From the NCBI GenBank assembly GCA_963720695.1, contig CAVRGG010000004.1, forward strand, positions 682,001 to 746,000: a stretch of 64,000 nt of DNA, in the 5' to 3' direction. Shown here one piece after another: positions 21,798 through 30,072 of this stretch. Each line of letters begins with the position of its first letter. Position 1 is the first letter of the stretch. Origin of the DNA: UBA668 sp963720695. Its GTDB lineage: Bacteria > Actinomycetota > Acidimicrobiia > Acidimicrobiales > Ilumatobacteraceae. Position numbers and translations under genes: made by a program. The notes beneath the pieces are model-generated. The model was given only the letters and a program-made list of their open reading frames with translations, searched no databases and was not told where the DNA came from.

Positions 21798-23234
21798 ATG
21801 ACTTCTCTTGCCGATGACACCCGCTGGCTCGACGCGACCGACCAGGCCGCACTGGTGCGAGAGCGCCACGCCACCCCGCTCGAACTGCTCGACGCCGCCA
21901 TCGAGCGCATCGAGTCGATCGACCCGGCGCTCAACGCCGTGATCATCCGCTGGTTCGACCACGCACGCGACGTGGCGGCGGGCGACCTGCCGGACGGGCC
22001 GTTCCGCGGGGTGCCGTTCCTGCTCAAGGACCTGTGGGCCCACTACGAGGGCCAGGCGCTCACCAACGGCTGCCGAGCCCTCAAGGACGCGATGCCGGTG
22101 TCGGCCACGGACACGACGCTGGTGTCGAGGTTCCGAGCCGCCGGACTCGTGACCGCGGGTCGGACGAACAGCCCCGAGTTCGGCAGCCTGCCGACCACCG
22201 AGCCGCTGGCGTGGGGCGCCACCCGCAACCCGTGGAACACCGAACATTCACCGGGCGGGTCCAGCGGCGGGTCGGCCGCGGCGGTGGCGGCCGGCATGGT
22301 GCCGATCGCCCACGCCAGCGACGGCGGCGGCAGCATCCGGATCCCCGCGTCGGCGTGTGGACTGGTCGGCCTGAAGCCGTCGCAGGGCCGCATCACCCTC
22401 GGGCCCTATCGCGACGAGAGCAACCTCGGTGTGGAACTCTGCGTCAGCCGCAGTGTGCGCGACACGGCGGCGATGCTCGACGCCGTGCACGGTCCAGGCG
22501 TGGGCGACACCATCACCGCCGCCCCGCCGCTGCGTCCGTACCTCAGCGAGGTCGGCGCGCCGCAGAGCCCGCTGCGCATCGGGCTGCTCGACCATCACCC
22601 GTACGGCCATCCCGTCGATCCGGAGTGCGCGCTCGCAGCCCGCAACACGGCGACCCTGCTCGAGGCGATGGGCCACCACGTCGAGCACGCCTTCCCGGCA
22701 ACGCTGGCCAACCCTGAGTTCGGCCGACGGTTCGGCGCCATGTGGAGTACGAACATGGGGGCGTCGTTCGCTCGCATCGCCGAACAACTCGGTCGCCCGC
22801 TCACCACCGACGACGTCGAACCGGTGAACTGGATCCAGGCCGAGTTCGCCCGATCGGTGAACGGTGTCGACTACGCACTCGCCCTGAGTGCGAACGTCGA
22901 GTTCCGCCGTGCGACCCAGCAGTGGTGGGCCGACGGATGGGACCTGCTGCTGACGCCGACCCTGGGCGAGCCGCCGACGCCGATCGGCACCTTCGCCAAC
23001 GACGCCGAGCAGCCGATGTCGCCGATGGTCCGAGCCGCACAGTTCGTCCCGTTCACGCCCGCGTTCAACGCCAGCGGCCAGCCTGCGATCAGCCTGCCGA
23101 TGCACTGGACGCCCGACGGGCTCCCCGTGGGTGTCCAGCTCGTGGCCGCCTACGGACGCGAGGACATGCTCCTGCGGGTGGCCGCGCAGCTCGAGCTCGC
23201 CCAGCCCTGGGGGCATCGCCGTCCCAGCGTGTGA
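21798..23234 (+). CDS. Amidase (amidase signature family)
   Basis: 478 aa. Amidase-signature catalytic set: Lys in GVPFLLKDLW, cis-Ser in GGSSGGSAAAVAAGM and nucleophilic Ser in HASDGGGSIRIPASACG. The family hydrolyses carboxamides to acid plus ammonia. GatA is excluded as a first guess by the lack of adjacent gatB/gatC and by the divergent middle region, so this is probably a catabolic or detoxifying amidase. ATG 21798 is chosen because the frame upstream only reads antisense to the MFS transporter. Followed by a 90-bp promoter region for the next operon. Confidence 0.85.
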   Translation: MTSLADDTRWLDATDQAALVRERHATPLELLDAAIERIESIDPALNAVIIRWFDHARDVAAGDLPDGPFRGVPFLLKDLWAHYEGQALTNGCRALKDAMPVSATDTTLVSRFRAAGLVTAGRTNSPEFGSLPTTEPLAWGATRNPWNTEHSPGGSSGGSAAAVAAGMVPIAHASDGGGSIRIPASACGLVGLKPSQGRITLGPYRDESNLGVELCVSRSVRDTAAMLDAVHGPGVGDTITAAPPLRPYLSEVGAPQSPLRIGLLDHHPYGHPVDPECALAARNTATLLEAMGHHVEHAFPATLANPEFGRRFGAMWSTNMGASFARIAEQLGRPLTTDDVEPVNWIQAEFARSVNGVDYALALSANVEFRRATQQWWADGWDLLLTPTLGEPPTPIGTFANDAEQPMSPMVRAAQFVPFTPAFNASGQPAISLPMHWTPDGLPVGVQLVAAYGREDMLLRVAAQLELAQPWGHRRPSV

Positions 23235-23253
23235 TGCCTTTTCCACCGATCGC

Positions 23254-23299
23254 TTGACCTGACATCACGATAATGTCATGATGACATCACAGTGATGTC
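23254..23299 (+). promoter_or_regulatory. Promoter with two tandem 17-bp palindromic operators
   Basis: TTGACC (23254-23259) and CATGAT (23277-23282) form a plausible -35/-10 pair with a 17-bp spacer. Two operators overlap it: GACATCACGATAATGTC (23261-23277) and GACATCACAGTGATGTC (23283-23299). The second is a perfect 8-bp inverted repeat around one base; the first matches in the outer five. Their starts are 22 bp apart, about two helical turns, suiting cooperative binding on one DNA face. The ribbon-helix-helix protein encoded just downstream is the natural candidate repressor. Confidence 0.75.
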
Positions 23300-23324
23300 C
23301 GAGCGACAGCACGGAAAGGCACAC

Positions 23325-23441
23325 ATGTTCCCCGAACGCACCATCGATCTCCAGCGGACCCTCGCCGACGACCGGCGGACCCGCCTGCGCCGCGAGGCTC
23401 GCTGGACCGAGCGTCGCGCCACGCGCACCCCGGAGCGCTGA
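23325..23441 (+). CDS. 38-residue basic peptide, first gene of the RHH/DUF4097 operon
   Basis: Starts ATG 23325 behind GGAAAGG at good spacing and reads MFPERTIDLQRTLADDRR with an Arg-rich remainder; the stop at 23441 is 1 bp before the next start. An in-frame ATG at 23295 would add ten residues but lies inside the operator. Twelve of 38 residues are Arg and no membrane segment is present, so a helical, nucleic-acid- or protein-binding peptide is possible. I do not recognise a family. Position between a strong operator pair and two coupled genes supports it being real. Confidence 0.6.
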   Translation: MFPERTIDLQRTLADDRRTRLRREARWTERRATRTPER

Positions 23442-23442
23442 G

Positions 23443-23895
23443 ATGCGCGTCCAACCCATCGTCACGTCGCTGCAGGCCACGTTGCGATCTCACGTGGGCC
23501 TCGGCAACGTCGAACCCGCCGTCGAGGATGCCGTCGCCCAGCTCGTCGACGCGCTCGCGCCGGCGCTCCAGCTGGCCGTCCAGCAGCTCGCCGAGCAGGC
23601 GGCCATCGAGGTCGGCGCCCAACTCCCGGAGCACAGCATCGACGTCGTGCTCGTCGACGGCGAGCCCACCCTGCGAGTCACCGATGCTCGACCTTCCGCG
23701 TCGGCGCCCCCCGCCGACGAGGACTTCGACGCCCGCATCACGCTGCGGCTGCCGCCGTCGCTGAAAGAGCTCGTCGAGCAGGCGGCGGTCAGCCAGGGCG
23801 CGTCCGTCAACAGCTGGGTGGTCGACGCGATCGACAAGGGCGCCAAGCGTGTCCGCCGCCGAGGCGGTTCGATCACCGAGGAGTTCGACCTGTGA
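23443..23895 (+). CDS. Ribbon-helix-helix (HicB/Arc-like) regulator with an N-terminal helical domain
   Basis: 150 aa. The C-terminal ~45 residues are a ribbon-helix-helix unit: strand ARITLRLPPSLKELVEQAA, turn, second helix SVNSWVVDAIDKGAKR, then a basic tail RVRRRGG. This is the DNA-binding fold of HicB- and Arc-type repressors and antitoxins. Residues ~1-80 form helices rich in Ala/Gln/Leu, perhaps for oligomerisation. Overlaps the DUF4097 gene (GTGA), and no HicA-like toxin is present. Most likely an autoregulator binding the two GACATCAC palindromes upstream; called an antitoxin only by fold. Confidence 0.8.
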   Translation: MRVQPIVTSLQATLRSHVGLGNVEPAVEDAVAQLVDALAPALQLAVQQLAEQAAIEVGAQLPEHSIDVVLVDGEPTLRVTDARPSASAPPADEDFDARITLRLPPSLKELVEQAAVSQGASVNSWVVDAIDKGAKRVRRRGGSITEEFDL

Positions 23896-24671
23896 CCGCC
23901 ACCCGCGCGCACCATCGCTTCACGGTCGGGGACCGAGCACGCTTCGAGGTCGAGATCGCCGCCGGCGACGTCAGAGTGCGCACCTCCCCGGGTGACACCA
24001 TCACGCTGACGGTCGAGACGGCCGACTTGAGCCAGATCGACGTCGTGCAGTTGGGGGACACCGTCTCGGTACGCCACCTCGGACGCTGGGGTCGCAAGCG
24101 CCACGTGGTCGTCGTCGCCGAGATTCCCGAGCGCGCCGACGCCCGCATCACCACCGTCTCCGCGGACGCCCGCATCGACGGGCTGCTCGGCGCGACCGAG
24201 GTGCGCACCGTCTCGGGAGGGATCACGATCGAGCGGATCGATCGCGGCAAGCTCGACTCGACGTCGGGCGATGTCCGACTCGACCTGGCGCACGACGCGC
24301 TCGCGGTGTCCACGGTGTCGGGCGACGTGTCGGTGCGTGAGGTCCGCGGTCGGTTCACCGCATCGCTCACCTCGGGCGCCCTGCGCGTCGACCTGGTGGC
24401 AGGCGACCTCGACGTGTCGACCATGTCGGGCGATGTCGCCATCGGCCGATGCGAGGGCGACAACCTGAGCGTCAAGAGCGTGTCAGGCGATGTGGAGATC
24501 GGCCTCCCCTCGGGCATCCGTGTCGAACCCGACATCTCCACGCTGAGTGGCAGCACGAGGCTGCCCAAACCAGCGGCGACCGCTTCGTCGCCTGGTGCGG
24601 GCGACGCACGTCGTCGGGTTCGGTTGCGGCTGCGCACGGTGTCGGGCGACATCCGAGTGGAGCGCGCCTGA
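23892..24671 (+). CDS. DUF4097 family beta-strand repeat protein
   Basis: 259 aa. Repeated short strands with a recurring VSGDV/TSGDV pattern (VRTSPGDTITL, VRTVSGGITIER, STSGDVRLDL, STVSGDVSVREV, STMSGDVAIGR, SVSGDVEIG, TVSGDIRVE) form a right-handed beta-helix-like stack, the DUF4097 hallmark. No signal peptide or membrane anchor is visible, so it is probably cytosolic. Function unknown; in other bacteria such proteins are often encoded beside regulators or PspC-like proteins. Translationally coupled to the ribbon-helix-helix gene and presumably controlled by the same operators. Confidence 0.8.
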   Translation: MTATRAHHRFTVGDRARFEVEIAAGDVRVRTSPGDTITLTVETADLSQIDVVQLGDTVSVRHLGRWGRKRHVVVVAEIPERADARITTVSADARIDGLLGATEVRTVSGGITIERIDRGKLDSTSGDVRLDLAHDALAVSTVSGDVSVREVRGRFTASLTSGALRVDLVAGDLDVSTMSGDVAIGRCEGDNLSVKSVSGDVEIGLPSGIRVEPDISTLSGSTRLPKPAATASSPGAGDARRRVRLRLRTVSGDIRVERA

Positions 24672-24680
24672 CGTCGTGCC

Positions 24681-25469
24681 TCAGGCGCCGTCCTTCTTGG
24701 GCCGTACCTCGTCGGGGTGCGGCACGTCCACGCCCCAGCGCCGCATGCCCTCCTCGACGCGCTTGATCAACAGCTCGGCGGCAGCGACCCTCGCCCACCG
24801 CTTCTGCTCGCCGGAGATGATGTCCCACGGCGCGAGCTTGTGATGGGTGCGCTCGAACATCTCCTCGGCGGCCTGCTCGTAGTCGCGGTTCTTCTCGCGG
24901 TTGCGCCAGTCCTCCTCGGTGAGCTTCCACCGCTTCAGCGGATCCTCCGCCCGGCTCTGGAATCGCCGGAGCTGCTCCTCGTCGCTGATGTGCACGTACA
25001 TCTTCACCACGATGTTGCTCTCCAGGCCGAGCGACTCCTCGAAGTCGACGATCGCCTTGTACGCACGCTTCCACTCCTCGCGGGTGCAGAAGCCCTCGAT
25101 GCGCTCCACGAGCACACGGCCGTACCAGCTCCGATCGAACACGGCCATCTGCCCGAGGCCGGGCAGCTCGGTGTAGAAGCGCCACAGGAAGTGGTGGTCC
25201 TTCTCCTCGCGCGTCGGCGCGCCGTAGCTGACGACGCTGTAGTGCCGAGGGTCGAGATGGCTCACCATCGCCTTGATCGCGCCGCCTTTGCCCGCGGCGT
25301 CGGGGCCCTCCAGGATGACGAGGATTCCCGGCCCGAGCGTGCCCGGACCCATGTGCCCACCGAGCGTCAGGCGGAGCTGCAGCAGCCGGCGCTGGGCGGC
25401 GAGCAGACGCTTCTCGTACTCGTCGCGGTCGAGCCGCGGAGACAGGTCGAGCTTGTCGAGGAGGCCCAT
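24681..25469 (-). CDS. ppk2: Polyphosphate kinase 2 family protein
   Basis: 262 aa, single-domain PPK2 size. Walker A in LEGPDAAGKGGAIKAMVSHL, lid residues SYGAPTREEKDHHFLWRFY, Walker B in VFDRSWYGRVLVERIEGF, and the PPK2 block RFQSRAEDPLKRWKLTEEDW. PPK2 enzymes transfer phosphate between polyphosphate and (d)NDP or NMP, usually running towards nucleotide synthesis. Substrate class (GDP/ADP or AMP) cannot be fixed from sequence by eye. Stands alone, convergent with the DUF4097 gene and 24 bp from the SDR gene on the same strand. Confidence 0.9.
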   Translation of the reverse strand: MGLLDKLDLSPRLDRDEYEKRLLAAQRRLLQLRLTLGGHMGPGTLGPGILVILEGPDAAGKGGAIKAMVSHLDPRHYSVVSYGAPTREEKDHHFLWRFYTELPGLGQMAVFDRSWYGRVLVERIEGFCTREEWKRAYKAIVDFEESLGLESNIVVKMYVHISDEEQLRRFQSRAEDPLKRWKLTEEDWRNREKNRDYEQAAEEMFERTHHKLAPWDIISGEQKRWARVAAAELLIKRVEEGMRRWGVDVPHPDEVRPKKDGA

Positions 25470-25493
25470 GGAGGCACAACCTAATCGGCGAGG

Positions 25494-26270
25494 TCAGCGA
25501 GCCGTCCAACCGCCGTCGACGATCACGCTCTGCCCCGTCATGAACGTGCTGCCGGGGCCCGCCAACAGCAGCAGCGCCGCGTCGAGCTCGTGCTCGTGAC
25601 CCATGCGGGGAATGGGTGACATCGTGGCGATGAACCGCTGGCTGCCTTCGTCGTCCTCCATTCCCGCGGTCATCTCGCTGCGGAACCAACCGGGGCAGAG
25701 TGCGTTCACGCGAATGCCCTTGCGAGCCCACTGTGCAGCGAGCTCACGGGTGAGGTTCACGACAGCGCCCTTCGACGCGCAGTAGTGGGCCTGCTTCACC
25801 GGTGACGACGCCACGTGACCGAGCATGCTCGCGACGTTGACGATGCTGCCACCGCCGTTCGCGATCATCGATGGCGCGACGAGCTTGCTGAGGTGCCACA
25901 GGGCGGTCACGTTGAGCTCCATCGCCCCACGGAACGTCTCGAGCGATTCCTCTTCGACGGAGATCTTCTTCCCGACGCCTGCGTTGTTGACCAGGACGTC
26001 GATGCGCCCGAAGCGAGCGAGCGTCTCGTCCACCAGGCGCACTCGGTCGTCCTCGCGCGACAGATCGGCGGTGACGGGGAGCGACCCGGGAAGTTCTGCC
26101 GACAAAGCATCGAGGCGATCCGCGCGGCGAGCAGCAACGACGACATCTGCGCCGACCGCGTGCAGCACACGCGCGAATCGTTCACCGAGGCCCGACGACG
26201 CACCGGTGACGACGACCGTGCGACCGTCGAGGCGAAACAGATCCAAAGGGTTGCCGACCGAGTTGCTCAT
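25494..26270 (-). CDS. Short-chain dehydrogenase/reductase (SDR)
   Basis: 258 aa, classical SDR. Cofactor motif TGASSGLGERFARVL, with Ala-Arg-Arg after the second strand (VVVAARRADRL), suggesting NADP(H). NNAG at the fourth strand, catalytic Ser in IVNVASMLG, Tyr and Lys in YCASKGAVV, and PGWFRSEMTAGM after the sixth strand. Acts on an alcohol/ketone pair; substrate unknown. ATG 26270 is chosen because it gives the normal short N-terminus. Divergent from the alpha/beta hydrolase, 69 bp between starts. Confidence 0.9.
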   Translation of the reverse strand: MSNSVGNPLDLFRLDGRTVVVTGASSGLGERFARVLHAVGADVVVAARRADRLDALSAELPGSLPVTADLSREDDRVRLVDETLARFGRIDVLVNNAGVGKKISVEEESLETFRGAMELNVTALWHLSKLVAPSMIANGGGSIVNVASMLGHVASSPVKQAHYCASKGAVVNLTRELAAQWARKGIRVNALCPGWFRSEMTAGMEDDEGSQRFIATMSPIPRMGHEHELDAALLLLAGPGSTFMTGQSVIVDGGWTAR

Positions 26271-26339
26271 GGACACGATTCTGTGGCATCGACGTGCTCC
26301 GGCCGGTATCGGGTGGCGACCCTGTGGCACGATTCCTCG

Positions 26340-27053
26340 ATGAGCACAGCGCGTCCGGTGGTCCTCGTGCACGGCGCCTGGCACGGCGCATGGTGCTTCG
26401 CCGAGCTCCAGGCGGCGCTCGACCGTCGGGGGGTACCCTCCTACGCCATCGATCTGCCCGGCCACGGCTCGTCACCGAGTGCGCTCGGAGACCTCCACGC
26501 CGACGGGCAGCACGTCGCCGACACCCTCGCCCGGCTCCCGGGCCCGACCGTGCTCGTCGGGCACAGCTACGGCGGGGCGGTGATCACGGAAGCGGCCAGC
26601 CGCCACGCGGCCATCGAACACCTCGTGTACCTCACCGCCTTCGCACTCGACCGCGACGAGAGCATCAACGGCCTGCTGCGGTCCTTGCCCCGCGCCGCCG
26701 TCGCGCTCTCCGCCGCGATCCGACCGCACGACGACGGCACGACCACACTCGACCCGACACTCGCCCGAGCCGCGCTGTACGGACAGTGCGAAGGCCCCGC
26801 CGTGGATGCCGCGATCGCGAGGCTGTCACCACAGTCGATGGTCACCTTCGCCCAATCCGTCACCGGGAGCCCTCGCGACCGGGTGCCGTCCACGTACGTG
26901 CGATGCCTTCGCGACGAGGCGGTCCACATCAGCCATCAGGACGTGATGGCCGCGCGCTGCAACGACGTCGTCACGCTCGACACCGACCACGCCCCGTACC
27001 TGTCGAGGGTCGACGACACCGCCGACGTGCTCGAGCGGATCGCACGCTCATGA
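26340..27053 (+). CDS. Alpha/beta hydrolase (esterase/hydroxynitrile-lyase-like)
   Basis: 237 aa, small single-domain alpha/beta hydrolase. Oxyanion motif VLVHGAWHGAWCF, nucleophile elbow VGHSYGGAV, His in LDTDHAPYLS. The HGAWHGAW start and short length resemble the methylesterase/hydroxynitrile lyase (salicylate-binding protein 2-like) group. Substrate unknown. Its TGA overlaps the start of the next gene (ATGA at 27050), so the two are co-translated. Confidence 0.85.
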   Translation: MSTARPVVLVHGAWHGAWCFAELQAALDRRGVPSYAIDLPGHGSSPSALGDLHADGQHVADTLARLPGPTVLVGHSYGGAVITEAASRHAAIEHLVYLTAFALDRDESINGLLRSLPRAAVALSAAIRPHDDGTTTLDPTLARAALYGQCEGPAVDAAIARLSPQSMVTFAQSVTGSPRDRVPSTYVRCLRDEAVHISHQDVMAARCNDVVTLDTDHAPYLSRVDDTADVLERIARS

Positions 27054-27955
27054 AGGTCCGCATCGGATTCGGTCTGGGTGTGCGCACCAAGCTCAACGAC
27101 GGCGGCTTCGCGGAGGTGGTCGACGCGCTGGAATCCTTGCGGTTCGACAGCCTCTGGCTGAGCGAACGCATCGGGGGCGATGCGCCCGATCCGCTGGTCG
27201 CGATGTCGTTCGCGGCCGGCCGCACCACACGCCTCAAGTTCGGGATGAGCGTGATGGTCCTCCCCGGGCGCAACCCGGTCGTGCTGGCCAAGGAGCTGGC
27301 CACGCTCGACCGCATGTCCAACGGCCGGTTGTTGCCGGCCTTCGGGCTCGGCGTGGCCGACCCGCACGAGCAGCAGGCGTTCGGGGTCGAGCGGGCGGAG
27401 CGGGCCAAGCGTTTCGACGAGGCGATGCACGTCCTGCGCGCGTGCTGGGCCGAGGGCAACCTCACCCATCACGGCGACTTCTTCCACTACGACGATCTGC
27501 GGGTGCTGCCCAAGCCGCGCCAGCACCACGTCGACGTCTGGCTGGGCGGCATCGCGCCGTCCGAACTTCGCCGCGTCGGCCGGCTCGCGGACGGCTGGCT
27601 CCCGAGCTTCGTGACGCCCGACGATGCCGAGCGCGGACGCTCCATCATCGAGGCGACCGCAGCCGAGCACGGCCGCCACATCGACGACGACCACTACGGC
27701 GTGCTCATCCCGTACACCGACGGCCCGGTGCCCGACTCGTTGCTCGCCGGGCTGGCGGCGAGACGGCCCGACCTCGTCGATCCATCGGTGCTCGTACCCA
27801 ACGGTTGGGATGCGCTCATCGACACCATCGATCGGTTCGTGGCGGTCGGCACGACGAAGTTCGTCATCCTGCCCATCGTGGAACCGTCGTCACCGCAGGC
27901 GTGGATCGATCATCTCGAGGCCGCCGCGCCGATCGTGCTCGCGCGCCAGACCTGA
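27050..27955 (+). CDS. LLM-class F420-dependent oxidoreductase
   Basis: 301 aa, luciferase-like monooxygenase fold. Opens MKVRIGFGLGVRTKLNDGG, then FDSLWLSERIGGDAPDPLVA, GMSVMVLPGRNPVVLAKELA and GRLLPAFGLGVADP, the run typical of actinobacterial F420-binding members. Coupled to the hydrolase by ATGA overlap, so the pair may act on one substrate (reduce, then hydrolyse, or the reverse). Unlike the LLM gene at 14.3 kb, this one is intact. Ends 4 bp before the stop of the convergent GGDEF-EAL gene. Confidence 0.9.
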   Translation: MKVRIGFGLGVRTKLNDGGFAEVVDALESLRFDSLWLSERIGGDAPDPLVAMSFAAGRTTRLKFGMSVMVLPGRNPVVLAKELATLDRMSNGRLLPAFGLGVADPHEQQAFGVERAERAKRFDEAMHVLRACWAEGNLTHHGDFFHYDDLRVLPKPRQHHVDVWLGGIAPSELRRVGRLADGWLPSFVTPDDAERGRSIIEATAAEHGRHIDDDHYGVLIPYTDGPVPDSLLAGLAARRPDLVDPSVLVPNGWDALIDTIDRFVAVGTTKFVILPIVEPSSPQAWIDHLEAAAPIVLARQT

Positions 27956-27959
27956 CGGG

Positions 27960-29933
27960 TCAGACCGCGGCAGCGTGGAGGCGCTCGAGCAAGCCGAGCG
28001 CGGCGGAGGCCGGGACGGGCGGGGAGAACAGGAAGCCCTGCATCGTGTCGCACCCGAGGTTGCGCAGATCGATGCGGACGGCTTCGGTCTCCACTCCTTC
28101 GGCGACGACCGTCAGGCCGAGCTGATGGCCGAGCTCGATGACCGAGGCGACGATCGCCCGGTCCTCAGCGCTCGTGGCCATCGCGAGCACGAAGCCACGA
28201 TCGATCTTGAGCTCGCTCACCGGGAGGTGCCCGAGGGAACCGAGCGAGGTGTAGCCCTGCCCGAAGTCGTCGAGGCTGACTCGCACTCCGGCGGCGGACA
28301 GCTCCTCGAGCAGCAGCGTCGCTCGGACCGGATCGGCAGCGAACGATGTCTCGGTGACCTCGAGCACCAGTTGATCGGGACGGACCCCGTGGGCGGCCAC
28401 TCGGTTCAGCACCCACTTGGGAAGGTCGTCGCGCAGGTTCCGCGCGGAGATGTTCACCGCCATCGAGAGGCTCGGCTGCGACTCCGACCACTCCGCGAGC
28501 TGGGCCAGCGCGGTGTCGAGCACCCAGTGCGTGAGGGGACCGATGAGGCCGGTGCTCTCGGCGATCGGGATGAAGTCGTTGGGGGGCACCATCCCTCGTG
28601 CAGGGTGCATCCAGCGCACCAGCGCTTCGAACGCGACGACGTGGCCGGACACGGTGTCGATCTTCGGCTGGTAGTGGAGCACGAGGTCGCCGGCGACGAT
28701 CGCCCTGCGCAGTTCGGCGATGACACCGAGACGTTGCGGATCGAACTCGTCGATGCCGGGGTGGTAGCGGACGATGGCGGCCCGGGCCGTCTTGGCCGCA
28801 TAGAGCGCGAGATCGGCACGCTGCACGAGCGAGTCCGCCGTGTCGGCGTCGCCCGGCCACATCGCATAGCCCATGCACGCCTCGATGGACACCGCGACGC
28901 CGGCGAGCTCGACCTCGTGCTCGACGGCCTCCTGGAGACGGCGAAGGATCTGCTCGACGGTCTCGGCGCGGGCACCCGGCAGCACGACACCGAACTCGTC
29001 ACCGCCGAGCCGAGCCAGGGTGTCCCCCGGACGGAGCACCGAGGACAGCCGCGACGCGACGATGCGCAGCAGCTCGTCGCCGTTGCGATGCCCGAGCGTG
29101 TCGTTGACCTCCTTGAAGCGGTCGAGATCGACCACCGCGAGGGCGACGTCGTTCCCCAGCCGACCCGCAGCGGCCAGCGCGGCGTTGACGCGATCCGCGT
29201 ACAGCACGCGTCCGGGCAGGCCGGTGAGCGAGTCGTGCAGTGCCATCTGTTCGGCACGCTCGCTCTGCCGACGGATCCGCATGTTGACCGAGAACACGAT
29301 CGCGCCGAGCACCACCCACAGCGCGCCGAGTCCGAGGACGACGGTGAACATCAGTCGGTCGATCGACTCCTGTCGGTCGTTGGCGATCTGGGTGTACGGC
29401 AGGTACAGCTCGGCGACGCCGACGACGTCGACGGGGTGGTTCGGAGCGTGAAGTGCGACGAACGCCCTCACCGCTTCCACACCCTGGGAGGGCTCACCGT
29501 CGAACGCATCCAGCGCCACCCGGGTCACGCCGAGCACGACGCCGTCGGTGACCGCCTGCTGCACTCCTGCGACCACCATCGGCGGACCGGCCGGGGCATC
29601 CGGGTTGGCCGCGTCGAACACGATCCGGCCGTCGTTGTCACGCAGGCGCAGCAGCAGCAGCGTGTCGTTGCGCAGCAGGTTGACGGTGGTCATCTCGATG
29701 TTGCGCCGCTCCTGGGACGTCATCCCCAGCGCGAGCTCCTGCCCGCGCAGGAACGGCTCGATGGTCGAGGACACGATCGACCCCGCCTGCGCCTGCGCCT
29801 GGTGCAGCGCGGAGCGATCGATCTCGTGGGCGAAGGTCTGTGACAGCACCACGCCGAGCCAGACCACCGGTACGAGCGTGGCGGCCGCATACGCGGTGAA
29901 ACGCCGAAGGCCGCGCCAGCCAGTGCTGTCCAT
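27960..29933 (-). CDS. Membrane-bound GGDEF-EAL protein (c-di-GMP turnover)
   Basis: 657 aa from ATG 29933; a TTG 21 bp upstream is the alternative. TM1 near residues 10-30, a ~150-residue extracytoplasmic sensor (FAHEIDRSALHQ ... ELYLPYTQIAND), TM2 near 190-210, then a diguanylate cyclase domain with intact LARLGGDEFG and an I-site RPGD five residues before it. The EAL domain carries FEALVRWMHP, NISARNL, EVTETSF, DDFGQGYTSLGSL and EGVETEAV, so it looks catalytically complete. Net direction unknown. Divergent from the Trp-repeat subtilase across 139 bp; a second GGDEF-EAL protein follows that subtilase, making a three-gene c-di-GMP/protease locus. Confidence 0.9.
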   Translation of the reverse strand: MDSTGWRGLRRFTAYAAATLVPVVWLGVVLSQTFAHEIDRSALHQAQAQAGSIVSSTIEPFLRGQELALGMTSQERRNIEMTTVNLLRNDTLLLLRLRDNDGRIVFDAANPDAPAGPPMVVAGVQQAVTDGVVLGVTRVALDAFDGEPSQGVEAVRAFVALHAPNHPVDVVGVAELYLPYTQIANDRQESIDRLMFTVVLGLGALWVVLGAIVFSVNMRIRRQSERAEQMALHDSLTGLPGRVLYADRVNAALAAAGRLGNDVALAVVDLDRFKEVNDTLGHRNGDELLRIVASRLSSVLRPGDTLARLGGDEFGVVLPGARAETVEQILRRLQEAVEHEVELAGVAVSIEACMGYAMWPGDADTADSLVQRADLALYAAKTARAAIVRYHPGIDEFDPQRLGVIAELRRAIVAGDLVLHYQPKIDTVSGHVVAFEALVRWMHPARGMVPPNDFIPIAESTGLIGPLTHWVLDTALAQLAEWSESQPSLSMAVNISARNLRDDLPKWVLNRVAAHGVRPDQLVLEVTETSFAADPVRATLLLEELSAAGVRVSLDDFGQGYTSLGSLGHLPVSELKIDRGFVLAMATSAEDRAIVASVIELGHQLGLTVVAEGVETEAVRIDLRNLGCDTMQGFLFSPPVPASAALGLLERLHAAAV

Positions 29934-29961
29934 AGATCTTCGATATCGGCACAACTTGAGC

Positions 29962-29991
29962 TTTCTTGAGAAATTTCAGACGTTCAAGAAA
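29962..29991. promoter_or_regulatory. Inverted repeat in the divergent promoter region
   Basis: TTTCTTGA (29962-29969) and TCAAGAAA (29984-29991) are perfect 8-bp inverted arms with a 14-bp spacer, in an AT-rich stretch unusual for this genome, between the divergent GGDEF-EAL and subtilase genes. A nested CTCAA/TTGAG dyad follows at 29994-30009. A regulator-binding site serving one or both genes is likely; the protein is unknown. Confidence 0.5.
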
Positions 29992-30072
29992 ACCTCAATC
30001 CGTGGTTGAGTCACCGCTATAAGTGCCGATGAGGAGTACGGTACTAGTAGAGCCCAGCGCAAGGAGACTGCC

